Shown: positions 15,515 through 25,835 of the stretch, piece by piece
Position numbering within the stretch: the stretch's first letter is position 1
Layout: each line of letters opens with the position of its first letter
Program-made: the position numbers and the translations under genes
The notes under the pieces: model-generated
The model's database searches: none
Seen by the model: the letters and a program-made list of their open reading frames with translations, nothing else
What the model was told of the DNA's origin: nothing
Assembly: GCA_902779135.1 (NCBI GenBank)
Contig: CACZAR010000005.1
Span: 1-45,558 of the forward strand
From: an uncultured Coriobacteriaceae bacterium
Lineage (GTDB): Bacteria; Actinomycetota; Coriobacteriia; Coriobacteriales; Eggerthellaceae
DNA: 45,558 nt
Reading direction: 5' to 3'

Positions 15515-17599
15515 ATGGGACGAATCGCTGAGGAATACGGCACGCTGGTGTTCAACGATCATACGATGCAGGAGCTGCTGCCGTCTGCGACGTACAAGGC
15601 GCTGGCCAAGACGATCAAGGAAGGCAAGCCGCTCGACATCGAAGTTGCGAATGTGGTTGCGCATGCCATGAAGGAATGGGCCGTTGCCAACGGTGCCACG
15701 CATTACACGCACTGGTTCCAACCGCTGTCGGGCATCACGTCCGAAAAGCACGATGCTTTCCTCGATCCTCAGTCCGACGGCCGGGCTATCATGAAGTTCT
15801 CGGGCAAGGCGCTCATCCAGGGCGAGCCCGATGCGTCGAGCTTCCCGTCAGGCGGTATTCGCGCTACGTTCGAGGCGCGCGGCTATACGGCGTGGGATCC
15901 CACGAGCTATGCGTTCATCAAGGACGAGGTGCTGTGCATTCCGACGGCGTTCTGCAGTTACACAGGCGAGGCGCTTGACAAGAAGACGCCGCTCTTGCGT
16001 TCGATGGAGGCCGTATCGGCGCAGGCATGCAAGGTGCTGTCGTACTTCGGGCAGGACGTGCCGCGCGTCACCACCACAGTCGGCGCCGAGCAGGAATACT
16101 TCCTCATCAAGGAGGAGGATTACGAGCAGCGCCAGGACCTGATCCTCACCGGGCGCACGCTCTTCGGCGCGCCGCCGTGCAAGGGCCAGGAGATGGAGGA
16201 GCATTACTTCGGCGCCATCCGTCCGACGGTGAACAACTACATGAAGGAGCTCGACGAGGAGCTCTGGAAGCTGGGCGTGTCTGCAAAGACCAAGCACAAC
16301 GAGGTTGCCCCGTGCCAGCACGAACTGGCTCCCATGTTCACGATTTCGAATGTCGCCATCGACCACAATCTGCTCACGATGGAGCTCATGCGCACGATCG
16401 CGTCGCGCTATGGGCTCGTGTGCCTGCAGCATGAGAAGCCGTTCGAGGGAGTCAACGGTTCGGGCAAGCACAACAACTGGTCGATTGCGACCGACTCCGA
16501 GAATCTGCTCGATCCTGGTAAGACGCCTGCGTCCAATCTGCGCTTCCTCGTGTTTTTGGCTGCGGTCGTGCAGGCGGTCGATGACTACCAAGACCTGCTT
16601 CGCATCTCGGTCGCATCTGCCGGCAACGACCATCGTCTGGGCGCGAACGAGGCGCCGCCGGCCGTAATATCGATCTTCCTGGGCGACGAGCTCGGGCGCG
16701 TGGTCGACGCGATCATTGCGGGCAAGGACGACGACGGTGCAGACGCGGTCTACATGGATCTTGGCGTGGAGGTGCTGCCCAGCTTCGAGCGCGACAACAC
16801 CGACCGCAACCGCACGTCTCCATTCGCATTCACGGGCAACAAGTTCGAGTTCCGCATGCCCGGCTCGCAGGTGAACCTGTCGGATGCCAACACCATCCTG
16901 AACACGATCGTCGCCAAGTCGCTCAAGTGCTTCTGCGAAGCCGTCGAGGGTGCGGGAGATTTCGAGAAGGCCGCTTTCGCGTGGGTGCGCAAGACGCTCG
17001 CGGACCATCAGCGCATCATCTTCAATGGCGACGGTTACGCGGACGAGTGGTTGGAAGAGGCCGAGAGGCGTGGGCTTATGAACCTGAAGTCGCTCGTGGA
17101 TGCTGCTCCGCATATGCTCGACGAGAAGAACATCGCGCTGTTCGAGGAGTTCGGCGTGTTGAACGAAGCTGAGAATCACAGCCGTTACGAGGTCAAGCTC
17201 GAGACGTACTCCAAGCTCATCAACATCGAGGGCCAGACGATGAGCCACATGACCAAGCGCAAGATCGCCCCGGCGGTGAGCGCCTATGCCGAGCAGATCG
17301 CCAGCACCATCAACGCCAAGAAGGCTGCCAACCCCGACCTCGACCCGGTTGCCGACCAGAAGCTGCTTGCCAAGCTGAACGCGGGCGCCAACGAGATTTC
17401 CGATGCGGTCGACGAACTCGACGAAGCGCTGGCTGTAGCCCAGGGCACCGACGAGGCGCTGGCCATGGCCCGCTCGTACCACGACGGCGTGCTCGCTGCG
17501 ATGGGTCGCCTGCGTGTGGCATGCGACGCCATGGAGGGCATCGTCTCGACCGAGGCCTGGCCGCTTCCGACCTACAACAAGATCCTGTTCTACTGCTAA
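15515..17599 (+). CDS. glnN: Glutamine synthetase type III
   Basis: A 694-residue GSIII, which ligates ammonia to glutamate with ATP in the cytosol; the length fits type III rather than the 450-470 residues of type I. Catalytic motifs include TTVGAEQEYFLI, NEVAPCQHELAP, EGVNGSGKHNNWS, NDHRLGANEAPPA and FEFRMPGS. Ribosome site AGGAAGGGG precedes ATG 15515. Type III enzymes lack the adenylylation site used by GlnE, in keeping with the absence of glnE or glnD here. A GlnR-type array upstream suggests control by nitrogen status. Two palindromic repeats and a hairpin follow before purF. It is the only glutamine synthetase gene in the window. Confidence 0.97.
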   Translation: MGRIAEEYGTLVFNDHTMQELLPSATYKALAKTIKEGKPLDIEVANVVAHAMKEWAVANGATHYTHWFQPLSGITSEKHDAFLDPQSDGRAIMKFSGKALIQGEPDASSFPSGGIRATFEARGYTAWDPTSYAFIKDEVLCIPTAFCSYTGEALDKKTPLLRSMEAVSAQACKVLSYFGQDVPRVTTTVGAEQEYFLIKEEDYEQRQDLILTGRTLFGAPPCKGQEMEEHYFGAIRPTVNNYMKELDEELWKLGVSAKTKHNEVAPCQHELAPMFTISNVAIDHNLLTMELMRTIASRYGLVCLQHEKPFEGVNGSGKHNNWSIATDSENLLDPGKTPASNLRFLVFLAAVVQAVDDYQDLLRISVASAGNDHRLGANEAPPAVISIFLGDELGRVVDAIIAGKDDDGADAVYMDLGVEVLPSFERDNTDRNRTSPFAFTGNKFEFRMPGSQVNLSDANTILNTIVAKSLKCFCEAVEGAGDFEKAAFAWVRKTLADHQRIIFNGDGYADEWLEEAERRGLMNLKSLVDAAPHMLDEKNIALFEEFGVLNEAENHSRYEVKLETYSKLINIEGQTMSHMTKRKIAPAVSAYAEQIASTINAKKAANPDLDPVADQKLLAKLNAGANEISDAVDELDEALAVAQGTDEALAMARSYHDGVLAAMGRLRVACDAMEGIVSTEAWPLPTYNKILFYC

Positions 17600-17608
17600 C
17601 TGATGCTT

Positions 17609-17683
17609 ACCAGACACTTACCAGGTGAGTGTCTGGTGCCAGACAGGTTTCCTCACCAGACACTTACCAGGTGAGTGTCTGGT
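17609..17683. repeat. Two direct copies of the 29-bp palindrome
   Basis: Units at 17609-17637 and 17655-17683 are identical (half-site ACCAGACACTTACC, other half with GTGAGTGTCTGGT), separated by 17 bp. They sit 10 bp after the glnA stop. Confidence 0.92.
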
Positions 17684-17710
17684 GCAGATTTCGCGAACGA
17701 ACAGGAATGC

Positions 17711-17740
17711 CGACCTCCCAGCCGTTGCGCTGGGAGGTCG
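17711..17740 (+). promoter_or_regulatory. Perfect hairpin in the purF leader
   Basis: CGACCTCCCAGC (17711-17722) pairs with GCTGGGAGGTCG (17729-17740) around a 6-base loop. The right arm holds GGGAGG, which could act as a ribosome site for ATG 17750, so the hairpin might mask it. There is no T-run, so it is not a standard terminator. Confidence 0.45.
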
Positions 17741-17767
17741 ACGTTAACGATGCATGATTGGAGATTT

Positions 17768-19189
17768 ATGGCGACATCTGCATTTCCAGGGGAACGGCCT
17801 GACAGGCCCGAGGAGGCGTGCGCTGTGTTCGGCGTTTATGCGCCGGGGCAAGACGTGGCGCGTTTGACGGCGTTCGGATTGCAGGCGTTGCAGCATCGCG
17901 GTCAGGAGAGCGCGGGCATCGCGGTCGGCGATGGCAAAACGGTGCTCATTCACAAAGACCTTGGCCTTGTCGACCAGGTGTTCACCGAGGAGACGCTTTC
18001 GCACCTTGAAGGCGATCTCGCCATAGGCCATACGCGTTATTCCACAGCTGGCGGCGGTGGATGGATGGCTGCGCAGCCCCATATCTCGGCTATCGATGAT
18101 GAGTTAATTGCGCTCGCGCACAATGGGACGCTTGTCGACACGTTGCCGCAACGCGCTTGGCTTGCCAACGAGGGCGTCCAGCTCTACGGGTACACCGATA
18201 GCGAGGTGGCAGCACGCACGATAGGCGTCAATACGCGCCGCGCTGGGCATATTCGGGCGGGCATTCGGCTTATGATGCAGCAACTGCACGGCGCCTATGC
18301 CATCGTGCTGGCCACGCCTACGGCGCTCTACGCCTTTCGCGATCCGAACGGCATTCGTCCACTTTCGATTGGGAAGTTGCCAGATGACAGCGGATGGGTT
18401 GTTGCGAGCGAAACCTGCGGACTCGATGCGATCGGTGCCGCTTTCATGCGCGATGTCGAGCCGGGCGAGATCATCAAGGTCAGCGCCGACGGTTTCGAGT
18501 CCGAGCAGGGGATTGAACCAGGAAGGCGTGCGAGCTGCATCTTCGAGTACGTGTACTTCGCACGGCCCGATAGCGTGCTCGATGGTGATGTCGTGTACCA
18601 CGCTCGCCGTCGTATGGGGCGCGTCCTCGCGCGCGAGGCTCCAGTCGATGCCGATTACGTGTTGGGCGTGCCCGATTCGGGCGTGCCGCCTGCCTTGGGC
18701 TACGCGGCCGAAAGCGGTCTCGAGTACTGCGACGGCATCGTGAAGAATCGCTATGTTGGCCGCACGTTCATCCAGCCCACGCAAGAGATGCGTCAGATGG
18801 GCATCCGCATGAAGCTCAACCCGCTGCCGAGCGTCATCGCGGGCAAGCGGCTTGTGGTAATCGACGATTCCGTCGTTCGCGGCAACACGTCAAAGCAGCT
18901 TGTGGCCATGTTGCGCCAGGCTGGTGCGAAGGAGGTGCACCTGCGCAGCGTGAGCCCTGAGGTGATGTGGCCGTGCTTCTACGGCATCGATACCGATACG
19001 CGCGACCAGCTCATTTCGGCGAACATGACACACGACGAGGTGTGCGCGCATATTGGATGCGATTCGCTGGCATTCATCAGCCTCGAGGGGTTAAGGAGTG
19101 CGGTGCATTCCGTTCACGACGGTTATTGCGACGCATGCTTCAGCGGCGATTACCCTGCGCCCATTCCATACCAGACACTTACCAGGTAA
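17768..19189 (+). CDS. purF: Amidophosphoribosyltransferase
   Basis: First enzyme of purine synthesis: PRPP plus glutamine to phosphoribosylamine, cytosolic, 473 residues. The class II glutaminase domain starts at C18 (EEACAVFGVY), exposed after removal of a short propeptide. LQHRGQESAGI and HNGTLVD follow, then the phosphoribosyltransferase domain with VPDSGVPPA and VVIDDSVVRGNT at the PRPP loop, and C-terminal CFSGDYP. ATG 17768 has TTGGAG just upstream; ATG 17750 is an in-frame alternative. The last six codons (YQTLTR) and the TAA come from a palindromic repeat at 19170, so the native C-terminus was probably replaced. No other pur gene is adjacent. Confidence 0.96.
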   Translation: MATSAFPGERPDRPEEACAVFGVYAPGQDVARLTAFGLQALQHRGQESAGIAVGDGKTVLIHKDLGLVDQVFTEETLSHLEGDLAIGHTRYSTAGGGGWMAAQPHISAIDDELIALAHNGTLVDTLPQRAWLANEGVQLYGYTDSEVAARTIGVNTRRAGHIRAGIRLMMQQLHGAYAIVLATPTALYAFRDPNGIRPLSIGKLPDDSGWVVASETCGLDAIGAAFMRDVEPGEIIKVSADGFESEQGIEPGRRASCIFEYVYFARPDSVLDGDVVYHARRRMGRVLAREAPVDADYVLGVPDSGVPPALGYAAESGLEYCDGIVKNRYVGRTFIQPTQEMRQMGIRMKLNPLPSVIAGKRLVVIDDSVVRGNTSKQLVAMLRQAGAKEVHLRSVSPEVMWPCFYGIDTDTRDQLISANMTHDEVCAHIGCDSLAFISLEGLRSAVHSVHDGYCDACFSGDYPAPIPYQTLTR

Positions 19190-19215
19190 GCTGTCTGGTA
19201 GGTAAGCTATCTGGT
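19170..19215. repeat. Palindromic repeat overlapping the purF stop, plus a partial copy
   Basis: A 30-bp unit at 19170-19199 (half-site ACCAGACACTTACC, other half AGCTGTCTGGT) contains the purF TAA at 19187-19189. A half-copy, GGTAAGCTATCTGGT, follows at 19201-19215. Confidence 0.9.
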
Positions 19216-19249
19216 GTTTCTTGTTTGCAGCTTTGTCAAAGGGGCGTTT

Positions 19250-19771
19250 ATGAATGGGACGATACGGCTTGCGACCGTTGAAGATGCCGAGGCGATGCTA
19301 GACGTCTATCGGCCATATGTTGAGCGCACCGCAGTGTCGTTCGAGCTGGACCCACCGGATGTAGCCGAATTCGAGAATCGAATCGCGCATACGCTCGAGC
19401 GCTATCCGTGGCTTGTCCTAGAGTGTGGTGGGGTTATTGTCGGATACGCTTACGCAGGACCCCTCAAATCACGGGCGGCTTATAGCCATAGCGTTGAAGT
19501 CTCCATTTACCTGCGTGAAGATGAGCGTGGACAGGGGCTGGGCCGTTGGCTGTACGATAGTCTCGAAGCACTTTTGCGGGAGCTCGGCGTGACGAACTTG
19601 TACGCATGCATCACGTATTCTGATGATGAGCATGACCCCTATTTGACACGCGATAGCGTGTTTTTCCACGAGCATGTCGGATATACGCGCGTCGGCGCTT
19701 TCCATAATTGCGGTCGAAAATTTGATCGATGGTATTCGGTCGTGTGGATGGAAAAGATACTGCACGATTAG
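19250..19771 (+). CDS. GNAT acetyltransferase, phosphinothricin acetyltransferase-like
   Basis: A 173-residue single-domain N-acetyltransferase. It starts IRLATVEDAEAMLDVYRPYV and has FELDPP and the acetyl-CoA loop EDERGQGLGRWLY. It ends with FHEHVGYTRVGAFHNCGRKFDRWYSVVWMEK, the pattern of the Pat/Bar/YncA group that acetylates phosphinothricin, methionine sulfone or similar amines. ATG 19250 follows AAAGGGG. It lies between palindromic repeats and shows lower GC than its neighbours, like the transposase gene after it, so it may be a later arrival. The natural substrate cannot be told from sequence. Confidence 0.88.
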   Translation: MNGTIRLATVEDAEAMLDVYRPYVERTAVSFELDPPDVAEFENRIAHTLERYPWLVLECGGVIVGYAYAGPLKSRAAYSHSVEVSIYLREDERGQGLGRWLYDSLEALLRELGVTNLYACITYSDDEHDPYLTRDSVFFHEHVGYTRVGAFHNCGRKFDRWYSVVWMEKILHD

Positions 19772-19798
19772 ACGCTTAGCGAGCAGGCGCTTACATCC

Positions 19799-19827
19799 AC
19801 CAGACACTTACCTGGTAAGTGTCTGGT
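19799..19827. repeat. 29-bp palindrome after the acetyltransferase gene
   Basis: Perfect palindrome with one central base (ACCAGACACTTACC, T, GGTAAGTGTCTGGT), extended by CC/GG to 19797-19829. It lies 28 bp after the stop codon. Confidence 0.92.
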
Positions 19828-20124
19828 GGAAAAACCTCGCGGATAACGCTAATCGAACGTGCTTGCGCTTGACGTGCTGTTTTAGAACTCCAGTAAACTC
19901 ATGCGGATATGTCGCTTGAACGTCGATGAACGTTGCCGTCGCAACGAGGAGAATCTGAAGAGAAAAATTCCCGAATGCCGTCGGCAATTCACCGTCAGTT
20001 AGACGTCGTCATGACGGTCGCTCTGCAAGATTGCGTTGTCAAACTCAACTCACAACGGCACGGACCAGACACTTACCTGGCAAGTGTCTGAAAGCAAGTG
20101 CCCTGCGAGATGAGGGGAAGATGC
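19828..20124. other. 297-bp gap before the RAYT gene
   Basis: It contains one palindrome (20064-20090) and a possible weak promoter (TTGACG at 19869, TAAACT at 19894, 19-bp spacer). A GAGGAGAA sequence near 19948 lacks a good start codon after it. I see no gene. Confidence 0.4.
20064..20090. repeat. Palindromic repeat upstream of the RAYT gene
   Basis: ACCAGACACTTACC, T, GGCAAGTGTCTG: a 27-bp unit with one mismatch and a trimmed right end. It lies 35 bp before the transposase start and forms the left border of the RAYT gene. Confidence 0.88.
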
Positions 20125-20904
20125 ATGTCTTATAGCAAAAGAGAGCAAAGTGAAGCGGATCTTTACCATGTTTACGCAAGGGGAACCGGACGGCGGTTGA
20201 TATTTGAAGATGACACGGACAGGATTCAGTATTGTCGTCGCATGAGTCGAATCCTCGATGAAACCAAGGGTGGTTTATACGCATGGTGTCTGATGGGGAA
20301 CCATATCCATCTTGTGGCAAACATGCAAATCGAGGTTCTCTCGGCTTTCATGAAACGGTTAAACGGGGGATATGCGCGCTACTTCAACGAGCGCCATGGA
20401 AGAAGCGGCCACTTGTTCGAGTCGCGATTCGGAAGCGAGCCTATCAAGACAGACGAACAGCTTATGACCGCAGTACGCTACGTTCATCGCAACCCTGTTA
20501 AGGCAAATATGACCGTGAGCTGCGATTATAGGTGGTCGAGTTACAGGGAATACATATCTTTTCCGAGCATAACTGATACGGCTTTTACGCTCGGGCTGTT
20601 TAACGGTTTGGAGGCGTTCAAGCGCTCTCACGAGGCTGATGTCGCGGACCATTTTTTGGGAGAGCGGGATGAACTGCCCGGCGTTGACGATATGCAAGCT
20701 CGCAGGTGCATGACAACCGACGAGGCAGTAGTGCTTTCTATATCGCTCCTAGGCAATGATGCGTTCAATGCTATTGCGGGATTGCCTAGAGAAGAGCGCG
20801 ACAGATGCCTGGTCATCTTGAAGAAAGGCGGTTTGTCAATTCGCATGATTTCGCTCGTGACAGGCATCAACAGGAATACCGTGTGGGCTGCTGGTAGGGA
20901 ATAA
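20125..20904 (+). CDS. REP-associated tyrosine transposase (RAYT, Y1/IS200-like)
   Basis: A 259-residue single-strand DNA transposase of the TnpA-REP type. The HUH metal site is H60-I-H62 in CLMGNHIHLV. The catalytic tyrosine is most likely Y83 in LNGGYARYFNERHGRSGHLFESRF. The family tail motif AVRYVHRNPVKA and WSSYREY follows, and the C-terminal 60 residues hold a helix-turn-helix (SIRMISLVTGINRNTVW). ATG 20125 has GAGGGGAAG upstream. Palindromes border it at 20064-20090, 20922-20950 and 20966-20994, the arrangement expected when a RAYT acts on its own repeats. GC and codon use look lower than in neighbouring genes. No terminal inverted repeats or second transposase gene are present, so it is probably a domesticated single copy. 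Confidence 0.92.
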   Translation: MSYSKREQSEADLYHVYARGTGRRLIFEDDTDRIQYCRRMSRILDETKGGLYAWCLMGNHIHLVANMQIEVLSAFMKRLNGGYARYFNERHGRSGHLFESRFGSEPIKTDEQLMTAVRYVHRNPVKANMTVSCDYRWSSYREYISFPSITDTAFTLGLFNGLEAFKRSHEADVADHFLGERDELPGVDDMQARRCMTTDEAVVLSISLLGNDAFNAIAGLPREERDRCLVILKKGGLSIRMISLVTGINRNTVWAAGRE

Positions 20905-20921
20905 TCGGCGACCATATAGCG

Positions 20922-20994
20922 ACCAGACACTTACCAGGTAAGTGTCTGGTCGCAGCTCCTGCCTCACCAGACACTCACCCGGTAAGTGTCTGGT
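20922..20994. repeat. Two palindromes downstream of the RAYT gene
   Basis: Units at 20922-20950 (extended by GCG/CGC flanks) and 20966-20994, separated by 15 bp. They lie 17 bp after the transposase stop and upstream of the carA promoter region. Confidence 0.92.
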
Positions 20995-21031
20995 GGAGTG
21001 TCAGGCGGATTCCTTTACATCCTTGTTTCAT

Positions 21032-21058
21032 GAAACGAAGGGGAAATGTTTGGGCAAT
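21032..21058 (+). promoter_or_regulatory. Possible GlnR operator upstream of carA
   Basis: GAAAC (21032), GAAAT (21043) and GCAAT (21054) are spaced 11 bp. The first lies in a GTTTCATGAAAC palindrome and shares CATGAAAC with the gltB site. It is weaker than the other sites because no half-site has the TTAAC or gTnAC form. Confidence 0.4.
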
Positions 21059-21108
21059 AGCCTTTTACTAGGCAAAACGAATGCTTTTTGACGTCGGACG
21101 GAGTCGAA

Positions 21109-22374
21109 ATGAGCGCTCTTTCAGACAAGATGCTGGCGGGTACGTCCAAGCAGCGGCGGCACCCTGCAGTGCTCGTCCTCGAGGATGGAGCGGCGTTCCA
21201 CGGCGCATCGTGCGGAGCAGCGGGCGAGGTGTTCGGCGAGATATGCTTCAACACGTCGCTCGAGGGGTATTTCGAGGTCATTACCGACCCATCGTATGCA
21301 GGCCAAATCGTCACGATGACCTACCCGCAAATCGGCAATTACGGCGTAGACCCCGAAGATTCGCAAGCCGATCATCCGGCATTGCGCGGGCTAGTCGTGC
21401 GGGACATGTGCTCGACGCCATCGAACTGGCGAAGCAAGATGTCGCTGCCCGAATACCTGAAGGCAGAAGGGGTCGTCGCGATCGAAGACGTCGACACGCG
21501 GGCCCTTGTGCGGCATGTGCGCGAGCACGGCGCCATGCGGGCGGTGATATCAACCGAGGACGCAGACGTTTCAAGCTTGCTTGCGAAAGTGCGCGCGAGC
21601 GAACCCCTTGTCGGAGCAAACCTCGTTGAGACCGTCTCGTGCACTAAGCCGTATACATTCGGGCAGGTCGATCTGCCCGAAGGCAAGGCGTTCGCGTTCG
21701 ATCCGCCATCCGAGCCTCGATATCAGGTCGTCGTATACGACTGCGGCGTGAAGCGCTCGATTCTCGAAGGGCTTGCACGCGCAGGTTGCGAGATGCTTGT
21801 CGTGCCGTGGAACACTTCAGCTGAAGACGTGCTCGCCCGAAGGTCCGATGGCGTGTTTCTGTCGAACGGTCCGGGCGATCCGGATGCGGTGGCTGGAACA
21901 TACGAGCAGGTGGAGAAACTGCTCGGTCGCGTTCCCGTTTTCGGCATCTGCATGGGTCACCAGATGATCTGCAAGGCAGCAGGCGCGCGCATGGAGAAAC
22001 TCAAATTCGGGCACCACGGCGGCAACCAGCCCGTCGTCAATCTCCGTACGGGCCGCATCGAGATAACGGCGCAGAACCACGGCTTCAACGTGGTTTTTCC
22101 CAGCTTGGGGCGCCAGGTCGCCCAAAGTATCGTCGAGAACGACCGATTCGGCCGCATCCAGCTCACGCATGTCAACTTGAACGACGACACGGCAGAAGGC
22201 ATCGCGTTCCTCGACATCCCGGCGTTCTCGGCGCAGTACCACCCCGAGGCCAATCCGGGCCCGACGGATTCCCATTATCTGTTCGAGGCTTTCACGCGGC
22301 TCATGGACGGTCGCAGTGACTACCTCGACATCGACATCGCCCAAAACCGCTTGAGTGGCTGGAAGTTCCAATGA
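21109..22374 (+). CDS. carA: Carbamoyl-phosphate synthase small subunit
   Basis: The glutaminase subunit, 421 residues, which releases ammonia that is channelled to CarB for arginine and pyrimidine synthesis. The N-terminal CPSase small-chain domain (LEDGAAFHG, TSLEGYFEVITDPSYAGQI) is followed by the class I amidotransferase domain. That domain has LSNGPGDPD, the nucleophile C281 in GICMGHQ, and the catalytic histidine and glutamate in QYHPEANPGP. ATG 21109 with GGACGGAG upstream is preferred over an upstream TTG at 21088. carB starts 51 bases after the stop, with a strong hairpin between them. A possible GlnR array lies about 60 bp upstream. No PyrR or ArgR site was recognised. Confidence 0.97.
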   Translation: MSALSDKMLAGTSKQRRHPAVLVLEDGAAFHGASCGAAGEVFGEICFNTSLEGYFEVITDPSYAGQIVTMTYPQIGNYGVDPEDSQADHPALRGLVVRDMCSTPSNWRSKMSLPEYLKAEGVVAIEDVDTRALVRHVREHGAMRAVISTEDADVSSLLAKVRASEPLVGANLVETVSCTKPYTFGQVDLPEGKAFAFDPPSEPRYQVVVYDCGVKRSILEGLARAGCEMLVVPWNTSAEDVLARRSDGVFLSNGPGDPDAVAGTYEQVEKLLGRVPVFGICMGHQMICKAAGARMEKLKFGHHGGNQPVVNLRTGRIEITAQNHGFNVVFPSLGRQVAQSIVENDRFGRIQLTHVNLNDDTAEGIAFLDIPAFSAQYHPEANPGPTDSHYLFEAFTRLMDGRSDYLDIDIAQNRLSGWKFQ

Positions 22375-22399
22375 GCCGAGAGAACCGTTCTCTCGGCTC
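22373..22399 (+). other. Strong hairpin between carA and carB
   Basis: GAGCCGAGAGAA (22373-22384) pairs perfectly with TTCTCTCGGCTC (22388-22399) around a CCG loop, overlapping the carA stop. GTTCTTCG follows, not a clean T-run. It may be a partial terminator that sets the carA:carB ratio, or an mRNA stabiliser. Confidence 0.6.
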
Positions 22400-22425
22400 G
22401 TTCTTCGTCGGAAGGGATATCAACC

Positions 22426-25710
<3,285 letters not shown>

Positions 25711-25711
25711 G

Positions 25712-25732
25712 TCGGGAGAACCGCTCTTCCGA
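25712..25732 (+). terminator. Hairpin after carB
   Basis: TCGGGAGA (25712-25719) pairs with TCTTCCGA (25725-25732), one G-T pair, followed by TTTATCTCGATT. It has the same GAGAACCG-CTC core as the hairpin after carA and is probably a moderate terminator before glmS. Confidence 0.5.
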
Positions 25733-25835
25733 TTTATCTCGATTAGGCAGGGAGGCTTGCTGCTTCCGAATAAGCATGGTGGTGTGCGCCAGCAACACGA
25801 GGCAAAGCGTTGTCGACACACGAAAGGTGCAAGAT

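Noticed and set aside
20064-20994. The RAYT gene with its flanking palindromes as a complete insertion sequence.
   Set aside because: There are no asymmetrical IS200-type ends or clear target duplication, and identical palindromes occur alone many kilobases away. A REP/RAYT arrangement fits better.
25711-25835. A glmS ribozyme upstream of glmS.
   Set aside because: The gap is only 125 bp and I could not find the conserved core or pseudoknot. The family is typical of Firmicutes.
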